DNA of 64,000 nt from Pedobacter cryoconitis (GCF_003259615.1 NZ_QLLR01000021.1:1-64000), one strand, 5' to 3'. Positions 17,148-26,610 are shown, counted from the first letter of the stretch. Notes: a model not told the origin generated them from the sequence alone. Made by a program: numbers and translations.

Positions 17148-17178
17148 CAAAATTACTATATATATTCAAAATAGTCAA
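17148..17178 (-). promoter_or_regulatory. Promoter of metK
   Basis: On the minus strand, TTG (17176-17178) and TAATTTTG (17148-17155) are 20 bases apart, an excellent Bacteroidota promoter. Transcription should begin about seven bases downstream, at about 17141, right where the riboswitch fold begins. Confidence 0.75.
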
Positions 17179-17219
17179 AAAATATCAATTATTTTGTGCC
17201 ATAATTAAATCATATCCCT

Positions 17220-18119
17220 TTGGCAAAGTCGAACATTCTATTTATTATTAATCCTATATCCGGGGGTAAGGATAAATTAAAGATACCTGCTATCATTGAT
17301 GCGAATCTGGACAGATCCAAATTTAATCCGAATTTTAGCTTTACGGAATACGTAGGACACGCTGCTGAGATAGCGGAAGAAGCTGCAAATAAGAACTTTG
17401 ATATTATTGTTGCCGTTGGTGGTGATGGAACAATCAATGAGATTGCAGCGAAAGTAATGCAGCAGCAAAAGATTCTGGGAATTATCCCTTTCGGATCGGG
17501 AAATGGTTTGGCAAGATTCTTAAAAATACCGATGAATACGGCTAAAGCAATTCAGGTATTGAATGAGCTGACTGTAACTAAAATTGATACGGGAACATTT
17601 AATGATAAGTTTTTCTTTAATATGGCCGGAATGGGATTTGATGCACATATCAGTTCTGTCTTTGTCGGCAATAAAAAAAGAGGCTTAACGGGATACTTCA
17701 AGCTCGGGCTCAAGGAAATGATTAATTATAAACCTGAAACTTATCATATCCGGGTTGATGGGGTAGGGTATACCAGGACGGCTTTTGTGGTCAGTGTCGC
17801 AAATTCTTCTCAATATGGAAATAATGCGCATGTTTCACCGCATGCTTCAGTGACCGATGGTTTGCTGGATGTCTGTATTATCAAATCTTTCCCCTTATAC
17901 AAATTGCCTTGGTTAGCTTATCATATGCTGAATGCAAGCACGGATAAGTCAGATCTGGTAGAAATTATCCAGGGAAAAGAGATCCAGATTACCAGGGTGG
18001 AGGATGCTGCTATCCACATTGACGGTGAACCTTATTTTATGGGCAGAGAGATTGAGGTAACGATCTCACCGCTATCTTTAAATGTAATTGTACCGGCAGC
18101 AATGGGAGTTACCATTTAA
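17220..18119 (+). CDS. Diacylglycerol/lipid kinase family protein (YegS/DagK-like)
   Basis: The 299-residue kinase has the DAGK catalytic motifs: IINPISGGKDK at the N-terminus, VAVGGDGTINEIA (around residue 60) and IPFGSGNGLARFL. Members phosphorylate diacylglycerol or related lipids. An in-frame stop at 17202-17204 and the lack of an ATG leave TTG at 17220 as the likely start. It is followed after ten bases by the SUI1-like gene, probably cotranscribed. Confidence 0.88.
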   Translation: MAKSNILFIINPISGGKDKLKIPAIIDANLDRSKFNPNFSFTEYVGHAAEIAEEAANKNFDIIVAVGGDGTINEIAAKVMQQQKILGIIPFGSGNGLARFLKIPMNTAKAIQVLNELTVTKIDTGTFNDKFFFNMAGMGFDAHISSVFVGNKKRGLTGYFKLGLKEMINYKPETYHIRVDGVGYTRTAFVVSVANSSQYGNNAHVSPHASVTDGLLDVCIIKSFPLYKLPWLAYHMLNASTDKSDLVEIIQGKEIQITRVEDAAIHIDGEPYFMGREIEVTISPLSLNVIVPAAMGVTI

Positions 18120-18129
18120 TACTATTATT

Positions 18130-18483
18130 ATGAAACCGAATAAAAAATCATTGAGCGACCTTGGCGGGATCATGTATTCCACTGACCCTTCTTTTAGTTA
18201 TGAAACTGACAAGGAGACACCGCAGGAAGTAATTGCCAATAATCAACAAGATTTACGGGTGATGCTGGACCGGAAAAACAGGGGGGGGAAAGCGGTGACG
18301 CTGGTTACTGGTTTTCGGGGAAGTGCAGAAGATTTAGAGAAATTATCAAAAATGCTGAAGACCAAATGCGGGGTAGGCGGAAGTGCTAAAGATGGAGAGA
18401 TTATGGTGCAGGGTGACTTCAGAGATAAGGTAGTTTTGATGCTTCAAAAAGAAGGCTATAAAGTGAAAAAATCTGGCGGATAA
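18130..18483 (+). CDS. SUI1/eIF1-like translation initiation factor (YciH)
   Basis: The 117-residue protein starts at the ATG at 18130; earlier in-frame starts overlap the lipid-kinase gene. The SUI1 domain is in the C-terminal ~75 residues: AVTLVTGFRGSAEDLEKL, then CGVGGSAKDGEIMVQGDFR. The bacterial YciH form influences start-codon selection in experiments on E. coli. A run of eight G at 18281-18288 lies in the coding sequence. Confidence 0.88.
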   Translation: MKPNKKSLSDLGGIMYSTDPSFSYETDKETPQEVIANNQQDLRVMLDRKNRGGKAVTLVTGFRGSAEDLEKLSKMLKTKCGVGGSAKDGEIMVQGDFRDKVVLMLQKEGYKVKKSGG

Positions 18484-18616
18484 TACGGTTGCTAAATCGT
18501 TGATATACAGATTGTTGTTCTATAGTGTATATGCCACAATAAGTGAAATATTTCCTTTGAAATGATAATTTTTCAATAAATATCTCCTTAGCTTTGCCTA
18601 AACAAATAATCATTTT

Positions 18617-20221
18617 ATGAGCAAAGTTTTAATGCCTAAACCAGACTTATCCCGGTTGAATTTGGGTACTGAGAATGCATACTATCAGTTAAGTGTACCG
18701 GAACTGGTGGAAGAAGCGATCAATAATGGAGAGGGTACACTCTCATCTTCAGGTGCTTTGGCAATTGATACTGGTAAATTTACTGGTCGTTCGCCAAAGG
18801 ACAGGTTTATAGTGCTGGATGAGGTAACGAGGGATTCAGTTTGGTGGGGCGATATTAATATTCAGTTTAGTCAGTCAAATTTCGAGTCTTTATTGCACAA
18901 AGTTTGTACACACCTTAATCAGGATAAGTTTTATGTGAGAGACGCTTATGCTTGTGCGGATGAAGCCTACAAAATGAGCATCAGGGTGATCACTGAAACC
19001 GCTTATCAAAATCTATTTGCTAATAATTTATTCCTCAGACCAGAAGAAGGGGAGGTGATTGAAAATCCTGAATGGACAATTATTGCCGCACCAACTTTTT
19101 TGGCCGATCCGGCAGTTGATGGCACACGTCAGGCTAACTTTGCAATTCTGAATTTCACAGACAAAATCATATTGATTGGTGGAACAGGTTATACGGGTGA
19201 AATTAAAAAAGGTATTTTCTCTGTTTTAAACTTCATTCTGCCTGAATTCAAAAATACTTTATCTATGCACTGTTCTGCCAATGTTGGCGCTCAGGGGGAT
19301 ACTGCAATTTTCTTTGGCCTGTCTGGTACTGGTAAAACAACTTTATCTGCTGACCCTGCAAGAGGGCTGATTGGTGATGATGAGCATGGCTGGGGAGATT
19401 CTTCTGTCTTCAATTTTGAAGGTGGATGTTATGCTAAATGTGTGGACCTGACTGCTGAAAAGGAGCCACAGATCTATAATGCGATCAAATTCGGCGCTTT
19501 ACTGGAAAATATCAATTATTTTCCAAACACCAGGACAGTCGATTATTCAAATATTGAAAAAACTGAGAATACAAGGGTAGCTTATCCGATAGACTATATT
19601 GACAATGCGGTTTTACCTTCTATTGCAGGTATTCCTAAAAATATTTTCTTTTTGACGGCAGATGCTTTCGGGGTTTTACCTCCATTGTCAAAATTAACTC
19701 CAGGTCAGGCAATGTTTCATTTCATTTCCGGCTATACGGCCAAGGTTGCAGGTACAGAGGCTGGGGTAACTGAGCCTCAGGTAACTTTCTCTGCTTGTTT
19801 TGGAAAAGCTTTCCTGCCTTTGCACCCGACTAAATATGCCGATCTGCTTGGAAAGAAAATGGAAGAGCACAAGGTGAATGTCTGGTTAGTGAACACAGGC
19901 TGGAGCGGTGGTGCTTATGGTACAGGCAGCCGGATGAAGTTAAGCTATACCCGTGCTTTAATCACGGCGGCTTTAAATGGCGGTTTAACTTCAGCAACAT
20001 TTATTGAACACCCTGTTTTCGGATTATTAATGCCAGACGCTTGTCCGGGTGTTCCTTCAGAAATTTTAAACCCAAGAAATACCTGGTCAGACAAACATCA
20101 ATATGATCAGAAAGCAAACGAACTTGCTAAAGCGTTTATTGACAACTTTAAGCAGTTTGAGGAGTTCGCGAACGACGAAATACTGAAATCAGTCCCAAAA
20201 GTTGTAGAAAACACACTTTAA
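18617..20221 (+). CDS. pckA: Phosphoenolpyruvate carboxykinase (ATP)
   Basis: The 534-residue enzyme converts oxaloacetate and ATP to phosphoenolpyruvate, the first step of gluconeogenesis. It has the kinase-1a P-loop GLSGTGKTTLSADPARGL, and GRSPKDRF near the N-terminus for oxaloacetate binding. Other conserved blocks are DDEHGWGD and NTGWSGGAYGTGSRM. The length is typical. A TAGCTTTG -7 box at 18589-18596 precedes it but without a good TTG partner. A strong terminator follows. Confidence 0.97.
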   Translation: MSKVLMPKPDLSRLNLGTENAYYQLSVPELVEEAINNGEGTLSSSGALAIDTGKFTGRSPKDRFIVLDEVTRDSVWWGDINIQFSQSNFESLLHKVCTHLNQDKFYVRDAYACADEAYKMSIRVITETAYQNLFANNLFLRPEEGEVIENPEWTIIAAPTFLADPAVDGTRQANFAILNFTDKIILIGGTGYTGEIKKGIFSVLNFILPEFKNTLSMHCSANVGAQGDTAIFFGLSGTGKTTLSADPARGLIGDDEHGWGDSSVFNFEGGCYAKCVDLTAEKEPQIYNAIKFGALLENINYFPNTRTVDYSNIEKTENTRVAYPIDYIDNAVLPSIAGIPKNIFFLTADAFGVLPPLSKLTPGQAMFHFISGYTAKVAGTEAGVTEPQVTFSACFGKAFLPLHPTKYADLLGKKMEEHKVNVWLVNTGWSGGAYGTGSRMKLSYTRALITAALNGGLTSATFIEHPVFGLLMPDACPGVPSEILNPRNTWSDKHQYDQKANELAKAFIDNFKQFEEFANDEILKSVPKVVENTL

Positions 20222-20276
20222 ATCATTTTTTTTAAGGAAAAATTTGCATTTGAATTTTTTTTTAGTTTTCATTGTG

Positions 20277-20310
20277 AAAGATTGTCTTCTAACCGAGACA
20301 ATCTTTTTTA
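20277..20310 (+). terminator. Rho-independent terminator of pckA
   Basis: AAAGATTGTCT (20277-20287) pairs with AGACAATCTTT (20296-20306), and a T run follows. It lies 56 bases past the pckA stop. Confidence 0.85.
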
Positions 20311-20374
20311 ATAATAGCTACGCGACGATAGATTTATTGCGAAAATCAAATTTACCTGGTAATGATAATTTAAT

Positions 20375-20403
20375 TTGGAATTAAAATCAAAGTTGTAGAT
20401 TTG
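20375..20403 (+). promoter_or_regulatory. Promoter of the exbB-exbD-tonB operon
   Basis: TTG (20375-20377) and TAGATTTG (20396-20403) are 18 bases apart, matching the Bacteroidota consensus. The leader of about 100 bases to the exbB ATG is A/T-rich. Confidence 0.6.
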
Positions 20404-20503
20404 TTATTGCAACATTTGATTCTATTCGTCGTTGTGTGTATTACAAGATATTTAATCTAAATTTAAAAAAAAACAAAGTACTAAAAACTCAAAAACTAAA
20501 AAA

Positions 20504-21331
20504 ATGGCAAACGCACCAAAACCAACAACAGTTAAAAAGGAAAGCTCATCAGCTTCAAATCTATTCGCTACTCTAGTCATCCCTATTTGTATTGTTATCG
20601 CAGCACTTATCTATAAATTCGTTCTAGGAGATGCAAATAACTTTATTGACAACAACGTTGAGAACTTACCTAAAGTTGGTAACTATGCAGGTATGGCTTA
20701 CAAAGGTGGACCAATCGTTCCTATCTTAATGGGTATGCTTTTAATGGTAGTCGTATTCTCAGTAGAACGTTTCATCGTTATCGGAAAAGCAACTGGTACA
20801 TCTAATTTAGATGCTTTTGTGAAAAAAGTACAAGCACTTTTAAATTCAAATAATATCGAAGCAGCTATGGCTGAGTGCGATAAACAACAAGGTTCGGTTG
20901 CTAACGTAATCAAATCTGGTTTGAAAAAATATCGTGAGATGGAAGTTGAAGCAAACATGGACACAGACCAGAAATGTTTAGCTATCCAAAAAGATATTGA
21001 AGAAGCTACAACATTAGAAATGCCAATGTTAGAGCAAAACTTAACAGTAATCGCAACATTAGTATCAGTAGGTACATTAATGGGATTATTAGGAACAGTA
21101 ACAGGTATGATCAAGGCCTTCGGTGGTTTAGGTGCTTCTGGAGCTCCGGATTCAGCAGCATTAGCAACAGGTATCTCTGAGGCACTTATCAATACTGCAA
21201 CTGGTATCGGTACTTCAACTTTAGCGATTATCATGTACAACATCCTGACTTCTAAAATTGATAAATTAACTTATGCAATTGATGAAGCTGGTTTTAGCAT
21301 CATCCAAACTTATGCTTCTACGCATAAATAG
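20504..21331 (+). CDS. exbB: ExbB/TolQ/MotA-family proton channel
   Basis: The 275-residue inner-membrane protein uses the proton gradient, with ExbD, to power TonB. It has an early membrane span (ATLVIPICIVIAALIYKFVLG), a second at GPIVPILMGMLLMVVVFSVER, and the conserved C-terminal pair around TLVSVGTLMGLLGTVTGMIKAFGG and LINTATGIGTSTLAIIMYNIL. The extra N-terminal span is common in Bacteroidota. It is the first gene of the operon. Confidence 0.92.
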   Translation: MANAPKPTTVKKESSSASNLFATLVIPICIVIAALIYKFVLGDANNFIDNNVENLPKVGNYAGMAYKGGPIVPILMGMLLMVVVFSVERFIVIGKATGTSNLDAFVKKVQALLNSNNIEAAMAECDKQQGSVANVIKSGLKKYREMEVEANMDTDQKCLAIQKDIEEATTLEMPMLEQNLTVIATLVSVGTLMGLLGTVTGMIKAFGGLGASGAPDSAALATGISEALINTATGIGTSTLAIIMYNILTSKIDKLTYAIDEAGFSIIQTYASTHK

Positions 21332-21417
21332 AAAATAATGTAATTTTTTTTTACCGGCTTTATGGAAAACCGGAAGAATTAACATCATTATATAAAACAT
21401 AAGTAATTTTTAAAATT

Positions 21418-22032
21418 ATGCCTAGAGCAAAGGTTCAAAGAAAGAGTACCTCGATTGATATGACCGCCATGTGCGACGTGTCCTTCTTGTTACTTACTTA
21501 CTTTATTTTATCAGCAACTGCAAAACAACCGGATCCTTTGGATGTAAGACTTCCTACGTCAACGTATAAAATCAAAGTTCCTGAAAAGGACATCGCGATT
21601 TTAACAATTGGCTCGGATAAAGTTTTCTTCGAAGCTGCTGGCCAGGATGTGAAAGTAGCTACGCTGGAAAAAATTGGTGAGCAATATAAGATCAGTTTTA
21701 CACCAGAAGAGAAAAAACGCTTTAGCGTTATTGGATCATTCGGTGTGCCGATCCAGAGTTTAAAACAGTTTGTGATGCTGGACGGAGATAAAAGAAAGAA
21801 ATCAGGTCTGGAAACAGGTATACCTACCGATTCTACCAATAATCAATTGGCAGACTGGATTCTTCAATCCCGTAAAGCTGTTGCCGAACTGCATTCTGAA
21901 ACAATGAGGGTAAGTATTAAAGGCGATGCCGAAGAAGGCTACCCTATGGTCAAGAAAATTGTTGACATCCTTCAAAAACAAAAAATTAACAAATTCAGTT
22001 TAATCACCACTGCTGAAGGCGGTAGCAAATAA
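21418..22032 (+). CDS. exbD: ExbD/TolR-family protein, first copy
   Basis: The 204-residue protein has a short cytoplasmic N-terminus and one membrane span (MTAMCDVSFLLLTYFILSA) containing the essential Asp of ExbD in its DVSF motif. The rest is periplasmic, with an IVDILQKQKINKFSLIT C-terminal segment. It pairs with ExbB to form the proton-driven motor. A second ExbD follows eight bases later. Confidence 0.9.
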   Translation: MPRAKVQRKSTSIDMTAMCDVSFLLLTYFILSATAKQPDPLDVRLPTSTYKIKVPEKDIAILTIGSDKVFFEAAGQDVKVATLEKIGEQYKISFTPEEKKRFSVIGSFGVPIQSLKQFVMLDGDKRKKSGLETGIPTDSTNNQLADWILQSRKAVAELHSETMRVSIKGDAEEGYPMVKKIVDILQKQKINKFSLITTAEGGSK

Positions 22033-22040
22033 TTTAAAAC

Positions 22041-22577
22041 ATGGCAGAATTAGATACCTCCGGCGGGGGTGGCAAAAAGGGTGGGAAAGTAAGGAGTAAG
22101 AAATCGTCTACGAAAGTAGATTTAACCGCGATGGTTGATTTGGCGTTCTTATTGATTACCTTCTTCATGTTAACCACCACGCTGAATAAACCAATCGCAA
22201 TGGATATTGCGAAGCCAGATAAAGAAGATAAATCTGAAGAGAGACTTGAATTAAGGGCTTCTCAGACCATGACTATTTTATTAGGTAAAAATAATAAAGT
22301 TGCCTGGTATATGGGAGAAGCTGGTAAATCAGCTCCTGAAGTTCAGGATTTTACTCAGATCAGAAAATCGATACTGGATAACAAACAAAAAGTGCAGGCT
22401 GCAAGTGGAAAATCTATCGTTATGGTGATTAAGCCTACTTCTGGCGCAACCTATAAAAACTTTGTTGATATCATGGATGAGTTAGCAATTACCGGAATCA
22501 AATCGGCTCCTGCAATTGATGATGAAAACATTACTGATGCTGAAAAAGCATTCATGAAATCTCAGAATCTTTTATAA
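22041..22577 (+). CDS. exbD: ExbD/TolR-family protein, second copy
   Basis: The 178-residue paralogue starts with a glycine- and lysine-rich cytoplasmic segment and has the span VDLTAMVDLAFLLITFFML with its conserved Asp. The periplasmic part contains VMVIKPTSGATYKNFVDIMDEL. Two different ExbD copies in tandem after one ExbB are usual in Bacteroidota and may form a mixed motor. Confidence 0.9.
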   Translation: MAELDTSGGGGKKGGKVRSKKSSTKVDLTAMVDLAFLLITFFMLTTTLNKPIAMDIAKPDKEDKSEERLELRASQTMTILLGKNNKVAWYMGEAGKSAPEVQDFTQIRKSILDNKQKVQAASGKSIVMVIKPTSGATYKNFVDIMDELAITGIKSAPAIDDENITDAEKAFMKSQNLL

Positions 22578-22604
22578 TATTATTAACATTTTAAATAACA
22601 AGCA

Positions 22605-23426
22605 ATGTTCGGATCTAAAATAGATTTATTCAATAAGGGATGGCTTGATGTTGTTTTCGCTAAAAAGAACAAAGAATACGGAGCTTACGAGTTACGTAGA
22701 CAAAATGGCGCGAATACTTCAAGAGCACTACTTTTTGCTTCGGCAGCTTTTATATTTTTGTTTCTTTTACCTAAGATCGTTACTTTGATCAAGGGTCAGC
22801 TTCCTGAAGAGGAAATTGTGAAACAAGTTGAAGTTACTGTTGCACCACCGCCACCGGTGGATCCAAAAACACCTCCACCGCCACCGGTTGAGCCACCGCC
22901 GCCAAAGACGGATCAAGTTAAGTTCCCTCCTCCGATTGTAAAACCGGATAACCAGGTACGTGATGAAGATCCTCCTCAGATTGAGCAGTTAAAAGCAGCT
23001 GACCCAGGTCAGAAAACAATTGAAGGTGATCCGGGTGCTGATATTGTAGTGGTTGGTCCTGTAGGAGAAGGCCCTAAACAAGCAGCAGTAGTGGAAGATA
23101 CTAAAGTCTATGACTTCGTAAGTATCGAAACTCAGCCAGGTTTCCCTGGAGGTATGGACAAGTTTTATGCTTATTTGCATAAAGCGGTAAGATATCCTCC
23201 TATGGCTCAGGAAAATAATATTCAGGGTAAGGTGTTCTTATCTTTCGTAGTTGAGAAAGATGGCCGTCTGACTGATATTAAAGTTGAGCGTAAATTAGGT
23301 GGTGGTACTGATGAAGAGGCAATCAGGGTATTAAAGGCTAGTCCGAAATGGACTCCTGGTATCCAGAATGGTAAACCTGTTCGTGTTAAATATAACATCC
23401 CGATCAGTTTCACTTTATCTAACTAA
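22605..23426 (+). CDS. tonB: TonB energy transducer
   Basis: The 273-residue protein has one membrane span (ALLFASAAFIFLFLLPKIV) and then a proline-rich periplasmic linker with repeated PPPP blocks near residues 85-110. Its C-terminal TonB domain includes the YPPMAQENNIQGKVFLSFVV and PVRVKYNIPISF segments. It carries energy from ExbB/ExbD to outer-membrane SusC- and siderophore-type receptors. Confidence 0.93.
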   Translation: MFGSKIDLFNKGWLDVVFAKKNKEYGAYELRRQNGANTSRALLFASAAFIFLFLLPKIVTLIKGQLPEEEIVKQVEVTVAPPPPVDPKTPPPPPVEPPPPKTDQVKFPPPIVKPDNQVRDEDPPQIEQLKAADPGQKTIEGDPGADIVVVGPVGEGPKQAAVVEDTKVYDFVSIETQPGFPGGMDKFYAYLHKAVRYPPMAQENNIQGKVFLSFVVEKDGRLTDIKVERKLGGGTDEEAIRVLKASPKWTPGIQNGKPVRVKYNIPISFTLSN

Positions 23427-23440
23427 ATATTATTACAATA

Positions 23441-23665
23441 ATGTTTAACTTCAATATTTTCAAACAGAAATCGCCTCAACAGCGATTTCTGTTCATTTTA
23501 GGCCTGGTGATGCTGATCATGTATGTGGTACTTGGAACAGCACTAATCTTCTGGAAAGACATTCCTTTCGAGATTAAGCCTACCTACCGCATCTTATTCG
23601 GACTACTACTGATCGCTTATGCGGTGATAAGATTTTTCCGCTTGATTAATCAAAAAGACAATTAG
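23441..23665 (+). CDS. Small two-span membrane protein of the tonB operon
   Basis: The 74-residue protein has two hydrophobic segments (FILGLVMLIMYVVLGTALIF and YRILFGLLLIAYAVIRFF) joined by a short loop. It lies 14 bases after tonB and ends one base before the PstS-like gene. I know no function. Its place in the operon suggests a link to the TonB machine or to membrane stress. Confidence 0.75.
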   Translation: MFNFNIFKQKSPQQRFLFILGLVMLIMYVVLGTALIFWKDIPFEIKPTYRILFGLLLIAYAVIRFFRLINQKDN

Positions 23666-23666
23666 C

Positions 23667-24572
23667 ATGAACAAACTAGTTTTTATCCTGCCATTATTTT
23701 TATTCATTGCTTGTAAGCAAAAGCCTAAAAGTGATGATGGGAAGGACTCCCGTGTTTCAGGTACAGTAAAATTGCTTGTTGATGAGAGTTTCTCTTCAGT
23801 GCTGGAAGATCAGATTGAGGTTTTTAAACTGGACTATCCGGATGCTAAATTTGAATTGACACAAGGAAATGAGAATAAAATCCTGCCTACTTTCTTAAAT
23901 GATAGTGTAAGGGTTGCTGTTTTATCCAGAATGCTTACTCCTGACGAAGAAAAAGCTTATAGTAAGAGAAGTATTCCAATTTTTACTTCCAGGTTCGCTA
24001 TTGATGGTATTGCGCTGATTACGGGAAATGATAATCCTGATTCAACAATTACTGCTGATGAAGTGATCTCTATCATGAAAGGAACATCTGTTTCCGGAAA
24101 ACAATTGGTTTTCGACAACGCTTATTCAAGCACACTGCGCTATTTTAAGGACCTTTCTCAGGTTAAAGAATTACCTAAGTCAGGTATTTATACTTTACAG
24201 AATAATAAAGACGTTATAAAATACGTTGCAGAGCATAAGAACTTTATTGGGGTGGTTGGGGTGAACTGGCTATTGAAAAATGGCCGTGATCAGCAGGACT
24301 TTACCGACCAGGTGAAAGTTATGGGTGTGAAAAACACCAAGGGTAAAAAGGGGGATGATACCTTCTATAAACCTAGTCAAAAGAACTTAATTGATGGTAT
24401 ATACCCGTTCCTCAGGAATGTTTATATCATTAATGCAGAAGGAAAAAATGGTTTAGGCACGGGTTTTGCAACATGGTTAACGGGCCAGAGAGGTCAGTTA
24501 ATCGTTTTAAAATCGGGATTGGGACCAAATATGATGAATCCGAGAGAGATTAATATAAAAAAGGAAAATTAA
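23667..24572 (+). CDS. PstS-like substrate-binding lipoprotein
   Basis: The 301-residue product starts with a lipoprotein signal (MNKLVFILPLFLFIAC; Cys16 would be lipidated). The body is of the PstS/periplasmic-binding type: VKLLVDESFSSVLEDQIEVF, a RFAIDGIALITG motif and a late YPFLRNVYIINAEG. PstS proteins bind phosphate, but no pstC, pstA or pstB gene is near, so it may have another job in the tonB operon, where such a gene is often found in Bacteroidota. Confidence 0.78.
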   Translation: MNKLVFILPLFLFIACKQKPKSDDGKDSRVSGTVKLLVDESFSSVLEDQIEVFKLDYPDAKFELTQGNENKILPTFLNDSVRVAVLSRMLTPDEEKAYSKRSIPIFTSRFAIDGIALITGNDNPDSTITADEVISIMKGTSVSGKQLVFDNAYSSTLRYFKDLSQVKELPKSGIYTLQNNKDVIKYVAEHKNFIGVVGVNWLLKNGRDQQDFTDQVKVMGVKNTKGKKGDDTFYKPSQKNLIDGIYPFLRNVYIINAEGKNGLGTGFATWLTGQRGQLIVLKSGLGPNMMNPREINIKKEN

Positions 24573-24712
24573 TATTATATTGAGCCGTGGCTTTCAATGG
24601 TCAGGTAATAGAAAAAAACGAATTAGCTATACAATAAATAAAAAATAAGTAACCGATGAAATGCGCATAATCCATGCAAGCTTCATTACCTTTAAAATCA
24701 AATCGAAAACGG

Positions 24713-26431
24713 ATGAAAATGACAAAGAAAGCAATAACCTTAAGTTTAGGTTTAGTAGTAATGGGTTCTGCCTCTTTTGCTCAAAACTTAAGTGATGCAA
24801 AAAAAGCAATTGATGCTGAGCAGTATGCTAAAGCAACTTCTATGCTTAAATCACTAGTAAGTTCTCAGGCGGGTAAAGGGGAGAACTATTTTAACTTAGG
24901 TGATGTATATCTGCATAATGAATATGTAGATTCTGCTAAAGCAGTTTTTACTAAAGGAATTGCTGCTGATCCTAAATTTGCGTTAAACTATGTTGGATTA
25001 GGACATGTAGATCTTGCAACCAACAATGCAGCATCGGCAAAAACTAATTTTGACAAAGCTATCGGACTGGCTTCTAAAAAAGACCACACTCCTTATTTAT
25101 ACATTGGTAAAGCTTACCTGGAGCAAGATAAACCAGATTTCGCTGCAGCATTAACTAACTTAACAAAAGCAGACGAAGTAGATGCAGCTGATAAAGACCC
25201 TGAGACATTTTTGGCTTTAGGTGATTTATATGCAGCACAGAAAAAAAATTCTGAAGCATTAAGCAATTACCTGCGCGCATTGAATATCAATGAAGGCTTA
25301 GTAAGAGCTAAAGTTCAAATCGGAAGAATGTACAAAGAGTCAAGAGCATTCCCTGAGTCTGAAACACAATTGAAAGAAGTAATCACAGCTGATCCTAACT
25401 ATGGTCCTGCTTACCGTGAAATTGCTGAATTATACATGCAGTGGGCTAATTTCGAGCCAGCTCATTACGATGAGAAATCTAAACAAGCTTTAGAGAACTA
25501 CAAAAAATACATGGACTTAACTGACAAATCTTTCGATACAAGATTACGTTATGCACAGTTCTTGTTCTATGCAAAAGACTTCAAAGCTTTAGAAACTGAA
25601 ACAGCTGATATTGCTAAATTATATCCTAACAACCAAAAAACATTAGTAATCAATCGTTTACAAGCATACTCTGCAGCTGAAAACAAAAGCCCTGAGAGTT
25701 TGAAATTGTTAACTGATTTCTTCGCTAAAAACCCTGATACTTCTCGTTTAATCGCTGCCGATTACCTTTACTTAGGTAAAGCACAATTAGTTGCCGGACA
25801 GGATAGTTTAGCTTTAAAAAGCATCAGAACAGCGATCGCTAAAGATTCTACAAATATAGAAGCATTAGAAGATGTTGGTAAAGCATTATACACAAACAAA
25901 AAATACGATCAGGCGGCTGCAGTTTATAAAGATGCGATCAAATTGAATCCAAACGGTAAAGGTTCATTAACTAACTATTATTACCTGGCTTCTGCTGATT
26001 ACTTTGATTATGCAAACAAAGACAAAGACAAAAAGAATCCAAGTAAAACTATTTTAGTAGAGGCTGACTCAGCTTTAGCACACTTAAATAAAGTTTCACC
26101 TGAATTCACTTTAGCTTATATTATGAGAGGCCGTGTTGCCGGTTATATGGATGATCAAACTAATCCTAAAGGATTAAGAGCGCCTTTCTACCAAGCATAC
26201 ATAGATCTTGTAACGGTTACAAAACCTGAATTAGGTGCTGCTGAAGCAGAAAAAAGAAACTTAGTCGAAGCTTATACTAACTTAGGGTTCTTCTATTCTC
26301 CTACAGATAAAGCAAAAGCAACTGAATTATTCAACAAAGCTTTAGTAATTGACCCGGCAAATGCAAATGCACAAACTGGTTTAAAACAATTAGCTGCTCC
26401 TGCTGCTAAAGCTCCTTCTAAGAAGAAATAA
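24713..26431 (+). CDS. TPR-repeat protein of the tonB operon
   Basis: The 572-residue protein begins with a signal peptide (from MKMTKKAITLSLGLVVMGSASFAQ), so I place the start at 24713, not at an upstream in-frame TTG or ATG. At least ten tetratricopeptide-like repeats fill the body, for example GENYFNLGDVYLHNEYVDSA and VRAKVQIGRMYKESRAFPES. It ends with an Ala/Pro/Lys-rich tail. It is likely a periplasmic scaffold for outer-membrane or TonB functions. The specific partner is unknown. Confidence 0.85.
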   Translation: MKMTKKAITLSLGLVVMGSASFAQNLSDAKKAIDAEQYAKATSMLKSLVSSQAGKGENYFNLGDVYLHNEYVDSAKAVFTKGIAADPKFALNYVGLGHVDLATNNAASAKTNFDKAIGLASKKDHTPYLYIGKAYLEQDKPDFAAALTNLTKADEVDAADKDPETFLALGDLYAAQKKNSEALSNYLRALNINEGLVRAKVQIGRMYKESRAFPESETQLKEVITADPNYGPAYREIAELYMQWANFEPAHYDEKSKQALENYKKYMDLTDKSFDTRLRYAQFLFYAKDFKALETETADIAKLYPNNQKTLVINRLQAYSAAENKSPESLKLLTDFFAKNPDTSRLIAADYLYLGKAQLVAGQDSLALKSIRTAIAKDSTNIEALEDVGKALYTNKKYDQAAAVYKDAIKLNPNGKGSLTNYYYLASADYFDYANKDKDKKNPSKTILVEADSALAHLNKVSPEFTLAYIMRGRVAGYMDDQTNPKGLRAPFYQAYIDLVTVTKPELGAAEAEKRNLVEAYTNLGFFYSPTDKAKATELFNKALVIDPANANAQTGLKQLAAPAAKAPSKKK

Positions 26432-26451
26432 TATTTAAATCTGAATATTTT

Positions 26452-26482
26452 AAAAGGCTACCTCATAATGGTGGCCTTTTTT
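26452..26482 (+). terminator. Terminator of the tonB operon
   Basis: AAAAGGCTACC (26452-26462) and GGTGGCCTTTT (26470-26480) form an 11-bp stem with one G-T pair, followed by more T residues. Confidence 0.8.
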
Positions 26483-26610
26483 ATGTCTTCTAAAATCATA
26501 TAAGGCTTTTAGAACGCTTTTATTCCTATTTAGGCAGTACCGGTGATTAATTGTGGAAATGTTCAATACAGTAGCATAATGTGTAAAAAAGGGGCAAGTT
26601 GATTAAGTAT

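Noticed and set aside
20698..21243. Long minus-strand frame opposite exbB
   Set aside because: It is fully antisense to a well-supported ExbB protein, has no recognisable domain, and follows the codon bias of the real gene in reverse.
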